From assembly GCF_037893015.1 (NCBI RefSeq), contig NC_133663.1:141839128-141903127 (forward strand): 64,000 nucleotides of DNA, read 5' to 3'. Below the pieces are notes generated by a model that searched no databases, was not told the DNA's origin, and saw only the letters and a list, made by a program, of their open reading frames with translations. This document shows positions 58,092 to 64,000 of this stretch, piece by piece; position 1 is the first letter of the stretch, and every line of letters starts with the position of its first letter. The position numbers were made by a program, and so were the translations under genes. Origin of the DNA: Macrotis lagotis (Eukaryota; Chordata; Mammalia; Peramelemorphia; Peramelidae).

Positions 58092-60220
58092 AATATTATA
58101 TTAGAAATGTTAGCTTCAGCAATAAGAGAAGAAAAATAAATTGGAAGAATTAGAATTGGGAAGGAAGCAATAAAACTCTCATTCTTTGGATAAGACATGA
58201 TGGTATACACAGAGAACCCTAAAAAATCATCTAACAAACTACTAGAAACAATTAGAAATTTCAGCAAATTCACAAAATATAAAATAATGCTACATAAATC
58301 CTCAGCATTTCTATATAATCTATATATTTCTAGCAACATACAGCAGCAAGATTTAGAAAGAGAAATCCAATTTAAAATAACTTCAGACAACATAAAATAC
58401 TTGGGAGTCTATCTGCCAAGGTAGACTCAGAAACTCTGAAAATAACTGTAAAACACTTTTCAAACAAATACAATCATATCTAAAAAACTAGACAAATATC
58501 AACTACTCTTGGATAAACTGGGCTAATATAATAAAAAATGAGAATGCTAGTTAAATTAAACTACTTATTTAGTTCCATACCAATCAAACCTCCAAAAAAA
58601 TTACTTTAGTGAGCTATAAAATATGGTAATTTATGGAGGAAAAAAAGTCAAGATTATCAAGGGATTTAATGGGAAAAAAAAGCAAAAGAAGGAAGCTTAG
58701 CCTTATAAGTATCAGTCTTTGAAATTGTCTGCTACTGGCTAAGAAATACAGTGGTGGATCAGTGGGGATCAGTGGAATAGACTAGGGGAAAAAGAACGGG
58801 CAGGAAATGATTATAGTAATCTGCTATTTGATCAACCCAAAGAGTCCAGCTTCTGGAATAAGAACTCACTCTTCAATAAAAACTACTGGGAAAACAGGAA
58901 GATAGTGTGGCAGAAGGGTGGATTAGAACAGCATCAATACCAAGATAACATCAAAATGGAGCAAGATTTAGACATAAAAGACAATATTCTAAGCAAACTA
59001 GGAGAACATGGAATAGAGATGGAGAACATCATTAGAAACAAACTGGATAATTTTCATTTAATTAAATTAAAAAGGTTTTGCAAAAAACAAAACCATTCTG
59101 ACCAAGATCAAAAGAAATATAAATTGGGAAACAATTTTTACAACTCGTGATTCTGACAAAGGACTCATTTCTAAAATATAGAGAGAGCTGTGTCAAATTT
59201 ATAAAAACAAACAAACAAAAAACCCAAGCCATTCCCCAACTGATAAATGGTCAATGGCTATGTAAGGGCATATTTTGTATATCTATTGCTCTAAGTTATT
59301 ACTGGTTAGAGAAATGCAAATTAAAACATCTCTGAGGTACCACCTTAGACTTCTCAGATTGACCAATATGACTAAAAAGGAAAATGATCAATGTTGGAAG
59401 GGATGTGGGAAATCCAAGGCACTAATTCATCCTTGAAACATAGCTGTGAACTCATCCTACCTTTCTGGAGAGCAAATTGGAATTATGTCCAAAGGGCAAT
59501 AAAAATGTGCATACCCTTTGATTCCAGCAATACCACTATTAGGTCAATATCCTGAAGAGATCATGAAAAAGGATGAAAACATCACTTGTATAAAAATATT
59601 CATAGGAGCTCTGTTTATGGTGGCAAAGAATTGGAAATCAAGGGTATGCTCATCATCTGGGGAAGGACTAAACAACTATTGTATTTATATATTATGGCAT
59701 ATTAGAAATCAGGAAGTTGAGATATCAGAGAAGTTTGGAAAGATTAGTATGAATTGGTACTGAGTGAAATGAGCAGAACTAGAAGAACATTGTAATTTCT
59801 GAAAACAACATGGGGTGATGGTCAACCTTGATGGACTTGCTCACTTCATCAGCGCAATAATCAGGGACAATTTTAGGGTATTTTTGATGGAGAATACCAT
59901 CTGTCTCCAGAGAAAGTACTATCGAGTTTAAACAAAGACTGAAGATTATTATCTTCATTTTTTTAACAAAATTTTGTTATCTCTAATATTTCTTCCTCAA
60001 GAATATTTTTTTCTCTCAGAAAATTCAATTCTGATCAATACATATCATAGACACAATCTATATATTATCAGATTTCCTTCTGTTGGGGGGGAGGAGAGGA
60101 AAGGGAAGGAGAAAATTTATAAAATTCAAAACCTTATAAAAATGACTGGTGGAAACTGCTATTGCATATAATTGGAAAATAAATAAAATATTTATGTAAT
60201 AAAAAACAACAACATAAAAA

Positions 60221-60707
60221 AAGAAAATGACAATAGTGAAACAACATACCAAAATCTATGGGAAAGAGTAAAGCTATATTTAAGGGAAATCACATAATTC
60301 TCCTTGCTTACAAGAATAAAATAAAGAGAGTAGATCAATGAATTATAAATGAAATCTAAAAAGCTAGAAAAAGGACAAAGTAAAATTCTCAATTAAGCAA
60401 CATATAGAAATTCTGAAATTCAAAGGTGAGTTTAATAAAATTTAAAGTAAGTAAACTATTAAAATAAAAAAACTAAGCTAGTTTATGAAAATTAAATCTT
60501 TGACTAATTACCTTAAAATTTTTTATTTGAAAAAAGATATTACAAGTATCAAAAATCAGAAGGGTAAAGTCACTACAGATGTGCAGGAAATTAAAGCAGT
60601 AATTGGAAGATATATTGTTCAACTATATACCAATTTATCAGACAACAAGTATGAAATGACATATTTACAAAAGTATAACTTTCCCAGGTTAACAAAAGAA
60701 GAAATAA
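60221..60707 (+). mobile_element. L1-B fragment 2: ORF2 linker to start of reverse transcriptase
   Basis: 'KENDNSETTYQNLWERVK', then 'KDITSIKNQKGKVTTDVQEI', 'YTNLSDNKYEMTYLQKYNFP' and 'RLTKEEI' at about 60685-60705, where L1-C begins. It continues without loss at 61755. Stops and frameshifts are present. Confidence 0.85.
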
Positions 60708-61754
60708 TCAAAGGATATGAATAGTTTTCAAATGAAGAAATTAAAGCTATACATCATCATATGAAAAAGAAGCTCCAAATTGATTAGAGAATTGTAAATT
60801 AAACCAACAAGAAGCTGTCATCTCACACATATCAGATAGGCCAAGATGAGAAAAAGGGGGAAATGATCTATGTTGGAGAGGTTGTGGGAGGATTTGGAAC
60901 ATTGATGCATTGCTGGTGGTTATAAAGGGATCCAACCTGGAGTGCACATTTGAAGTATGCCCAAAGAACAATAAACTATTCATGCATTTTCACCCAGCAA
61001 TTCCAATTCTCTATATCTAGAGAAAAATTATAAAAAACGGAAAAGTCCTAATTGTTCCAAAATATTCATAGCAGCTCTCTTTGAAGTGACAAAGAATAGG
61101 AAATTGAGGGGATCCTCATCAACTGGGGAATGGCTAAACAAGTTACAGTACATGAATACTATGGAATACTAATGTTCTGTAAAAACGTCATAAATGGTTG
61201 GTCTCTAGAGAAGCCTGGAATGATTTACAGGATCTGATGCTAACTGAAGGGAGCAGAACCAAGAGAACAATGTGTACATCACCAACAATATGGTGAGATG
61301 AGCAACCTTGATGGAAACAGCGCCTCTTAGCAGTTCAGAGAGCTAGGGAAGTTATTAGACTGGCTATGGACTATGTTATCGCCCTTTGGAGGAAGAAAAA
61401 TAAAACAACAAAATACACTCAGAGAAAAAACAACCTTTCAGAATCTGATGAACACTTTATAAACATTATCTCTTATGTATCTCTTTCCATTAATCCTAAT
61501 TCCTTGTACTGAAAATAACTAATCTATAATTGTGTTTACCAACATTAATTTGACTGTTAACTTGAGTGTTTGCCCCTGAGGGAAGGAAGGTGGGTAGAGC
61601 ACTAGCCCTGAAGTCAGGAGTACCTGAGTTCAAATCTGGCTTCAGACACTTAATAATTACCTAGCTGTGTGACCTTGGGTAAACCACTTAACTCCATTGC
61701 CTTGCAAAAATCTAATATGCATAAGGATAAAAATTTTAAAAAGGAACAAAACAA
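60708..61754 (+). mobile_element. L1-C: 5'-truncated L1 nested in L1-B
   Basis: Begins in the ORF2 C-terminal domain ('FSNEEIKAIHHHMKKKLQ', about 60722) and runs to the ORF2 end ('MLTEGSRTKRTMCTSPT', about 61235-61290). It then has the long 3' UTR block ('ttcagaatctgatgaacact', about 61435) and a SINE plus A-rich end. A perfect 14-bp TSD, AAAAGAAGAAATAA, lies at 60694-60707 and 61755-61768. Its 3' UTR is of the type seen reversed at 6.4, 9.9 and 47.9 kb, and differs from that of L1-A. Confidence 0.93.
61580..61715 (+). mobile_element. Marsupial tRNA-headed SINE at the L1-C tail
   Basis: 'gaaggtgggtagagcactag', 'gagttcaaatctggcttc', 'ctgtgtgaccttgggtaaac', 'tccattgccttgcaaaaa'. The first bases of the head are lost or altered. 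No TSD was resolved because of the A-rich surroundings. Confidence 0.9.
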
Positions 61755-64000
61755 AAAAGAAGAAATAAAAGACTAAATTCCTTTCAGTAAAAAAGAAATT
61801 AAAGAAATTATCCTTGTATTTCCTGATAAAAAAACTCTCCAGGACAAGATAAATTTAGAATGGATATCTACCAAACATTTTAAGAAGAATTAATTATGAA
61901 ATTACATAAACTATTAGGGAAAATACACAAAGAAAGAATTCTGTAAAATTTGTTTAATGATACAAATAGAATGCTGATACCTTTAACAAGGAAGAGCAAA
62001 AACAGAAAAAGTAAAATTTAGACCTATTTCCCAATGAATATTGGTGTAAAAATTTTAAATAAAGCATTATCAAAGATATTACAGCAATTTATTACCAGTA
62101 TTTTGCACTATGACTAGATGGGTTTTATACCAGGTATGCAGGACTAGTTCAATATTAGGAAAACTTTTGGCATAATTCACTATATCAGTAATAAACCAAA
62201 CATTAACCATATGATTATCTTGGTAGATGCTGAAAAAGTTTTTGAGGAAATACAGTAACCATTCCTAATAAAAAGTACCTGTGAGCATAGGAATAACTGG
62301 AACTATCCTTAAAATGATAAGCAGTATGTATCTAAAACTATCAATAAGCATTATCTGTAAGGGAAATGAACTTGAAGCTCTCTCAAGAAGATCGGGGTGA
62401 AGCAAGGATGCCTGTAGTCACCACAATTATTCTGTATTGTATTAGACTATTAGCTTTAATATTAATTAAGTTATGAATTCTTTTTTCTTCCCTTTCATCT
62501 CAGTGCTAAATATTTTGTATTAAATTTTGGTCAAAAGACCCAAGGGATTAATTATAACTGCAGTTTATATTAGTTTATTTTTTCATAACTACTCTATAAA
62601 TGAACCTTAAACAACTAAATAATAAATAGAACTTTCAGAAAACATGAGTTTTTTCAATATAACTTGGTCTGCACCAAAAGTTAAGAGAAGAAAAAGAAAT
62701 AAGACTAGGCAATGAGTAGACAAAACTATTACACTTTGCAGATGATACCAAACAAAAACAAACTTCTTGAAAAAATTAACAACTTTAGCAAAGTCATAGG
62801 ATATAAAATAAAACCATATAAATCAACTTCATGTATACATATTACCAACAAAACCCAAAAGTAAAAGAGAGAGGAACAAAACTATCTTTATAAAAACATT
62901 TAAATATTTGTATGCCTACTTGCCAAGGAAATATGTATGCAATTACAATGTATGAATACAATCACAAAACACTTTTCACACAAATCAAGTCAGATCTAAA
63001 CAAATGGAAAAAATCAATTACTCTTGATTAGGATTACATATTATAAAAAGGTCAGTTTAACTTAACAGTAATTTATTTATTTATTTTGAATCAATCAAAC
63101 TACTGAACAATATTTTGTAGAGCTCAAAAAATAACAAGAAAATTCATTCTGAAAAATAAAAGGTTATGAACATAAAGGGAATTTATGAAAAACAACCATT
63201 TTTTCTTTTTCTCATGATTGCCCATGGATAATCTATATGAAATTTTTTGTCATTTTATGGATGATAGGAAGAAAGAAAAATTTGGAAATCAAACTTTTAT
63301 AAAAAAGAATGTTGAAAACAAAGAGTCCAGCTATTGGGATAAAAACTCTCTCTTTGATAAAAACTGTTGGGAAAATTGGAAGTTAGTATGGAAGAAAGTT
63401 AGATTAGACCAACACCTCACACCCTAAACCAAGATAAGATCAAAATAGATACAAGATTTAGACATAATAAAACAATATTATAAGCAAACTAGAAGATCAA
63501 GGAGTAGTTTACTTGTCAGATCCATGGAAAGGGAAGCAGTTTATGACCAAGGAAGAGATAGAGAACATCATTAAAAAAACTAGATAATTTTGATTACATT
63601 AAAATAAAAAGCTTTTGCACAGACAAAACCACTGTAAAAGAGCAAAAGAAATATAGTAAATTGGGAAACAAATTTTGAAACTAGTATTTCTGACAAAGGA
63701 CTCATTTCTAAAATATACAGAGAACTGTCAAATTTTCAAAAAAAAGCAAGCCATTCCCCAATTGACAAATGTTCAACGGATGTGCAAAGGCAATTTACAG
63801 CTGAGAAAATCAAAGCAATCCATAGTCATATGAAAAACTGCTCCAAATCATTACTTATTAGAGAAATGAAAATTAGAGCATCTCTGAGATACCACTCACA
63901 CCTCTCTGACTGGCCAACATGACCAGAAAGAACAATGATCAATGTTGGATGGGATGCAGGATATCTGGGTCACTAATACATTGTTGATGGAGCTGTGAAC
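61755..64000 (+). mobile_element. L1-B fragment 3: reverse transcriptase to C-terminus, runs off the window
   Basis: Resumes with 'FSKKEIKEII', then 'MDIYQTF', 'ILNKALSKILQQFITSI', 'GFIPGMQD', 'MIILVDAEKVFEEIQ' (palm), 'GVKQGCL', 'LFNIVL'-like decay and the post-palm region. After that come 'SYWDKNSLFDKNCWENWKLV' (about 63330-63385), 'RLDQHLTP' and finally the cysteine segment 'NNDQCWMGCRISGSLIHC' at about 63930-63985. The 3' UTR lies beyond 64000. A segment of about 200 bp at 62465-62672 is not L1. Confidence 0.88.
62465..62672. other. Unidentified insert in L1-B
   Basis: Interrupts the reverse transcriptase between 'VLDY' and 'REEKEI'. It is A/T-rich and has no SINE boxes. The short word AAGTTA occurs on both sides (about 62468-62473 and 62670-62675), which could be a small TSD or chance. 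Confidence 0.4.

Larger units (their letters stand above)
54324..60220 (+). mobile_element. L1-A: 5'-truncated L1 joined to U6, inserted in L1-B
   Basis: Starts inside ORF1 right after the U6 T run. ORF1 remains to about 54985 ('NDLENRYRRDNLRITG', RNA-binding C-terminus), then the inter-ORF region. ORF2 (about 55600-59762) has the endonuclease start 'LGIITLNVNGINSPIKYKWI', 'KKAGVVILISDKAATKIDLI', linker, '[16 protein letters not shown]', the palm motif 'IISIDAEIAFDTIQHPFLL', 'VAFPIKSGVQQGCPLL', a mutated FADD box (about 58190), 'NIKYLGVYLPR', 'LFNKNYWENRKIVWQKGG' and the C-terminal cysteine segment (about 59395). The 3' UTR (59763 to about 60190) and an A-rich tail follow. There are many stops and frameshifts. 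The host sequence left and right shows a decayed repeat (AAGCAAATAATG, AAGAAAATGACA). Confidence 0.93.

Noticed and set aside
60640-60780. In-frame internal deletion within one L1 ORF2 (TKEEI joined to the C-terminal domain)
   Set aside because: The 14-bp TSD at 60694-60707 and 61755-61768, and the resumption of the host L1 at 61755, show a nested insertion instead.

Overview
The window looks like an AT-rich, gene-poor stretch of a marsupial (metatherian) nuclear genome. The main evidence is a set of repeats typical of marsupials. There are many copies of a tRNA-headed SINE with an A-rich tail, SINEs whose 3' ends match RTE-clade LINEs, marsupial-type L1 elements, ORF1-only HAL1 ('half-L1') elements, and older MIR-type relics. 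The species cannot be fixed from this sequence alone. I found no intact host protein-coding gene. The only host-gene relics I can name are a processed RPL9 pseudogene (about 17.1-17.8 kb, minus strand) and a U6 snRNA pseudogene (about 54.2 kb).

Layout. 1-17 kb: mostly unassigned AT-rich DNA with scattered L1 fragments, MIR relics, SINEs and microsatellites. 17.1-17.8 kb: RPL9 retropseudogene with a perfect 10-bp target-site duplication (TSD). 18.2-23.0 kb: a cluster of RTE LINE pieces in both orientations, with an L1 tail inside one of them, followed by an internally deleted minus-strand L1 (23.0-23.5 kb). 23.5-31 kb: mostly unassigned, with SINEs, two MIRs and long TA microsatellites. 31.6-34.2 kb: a HAL1 element inserted in unidentified sequence that has a coding-like look. 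35.5-38.9 kb: an RTE with a second RTE of the same family inserted in the opposite orientation, marked by a 7-bp TSD. 39-49 kb: sparse SINEs, MIRs and microsatellites.

49.7-64 kb is a dense nest of retroelements. An internally deleted minus-strand L1 (L1-D, 49.7-53.9 kb) carries a full-length 3.0-kb HAL1 (50825-53835, perfect 14-bp TSD) and a SINE (15-bp TSD). To its right a plus-strand L1 (L1-B) starts near 53.9 kb and runs off the window at 64000. L1-B is split twice. The first split is a U6-L1 chimeric insertion of about 6 kb (54209-60220). The second is a 5'-truncated L1 (60708-61754) with a 14-bp TSD. Both inserts contain younger SINEs, one of them only 53 bp long but still flanked by a 14-bp TSD.

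Nothing here forms an operon or pathway. The shared logic is retrotransposition. L1-type machinery probably copied the SINEs, HAL1s, RPL9 mRNA and U6 RNA, and RTE machinery probably copied the RTE-tailed SINEs. The most informative finding is the U6-L1 chimera, which is best explained by template switching during L1 reverse transcription. I did not find an undescribed protein system, and I would not claim one.
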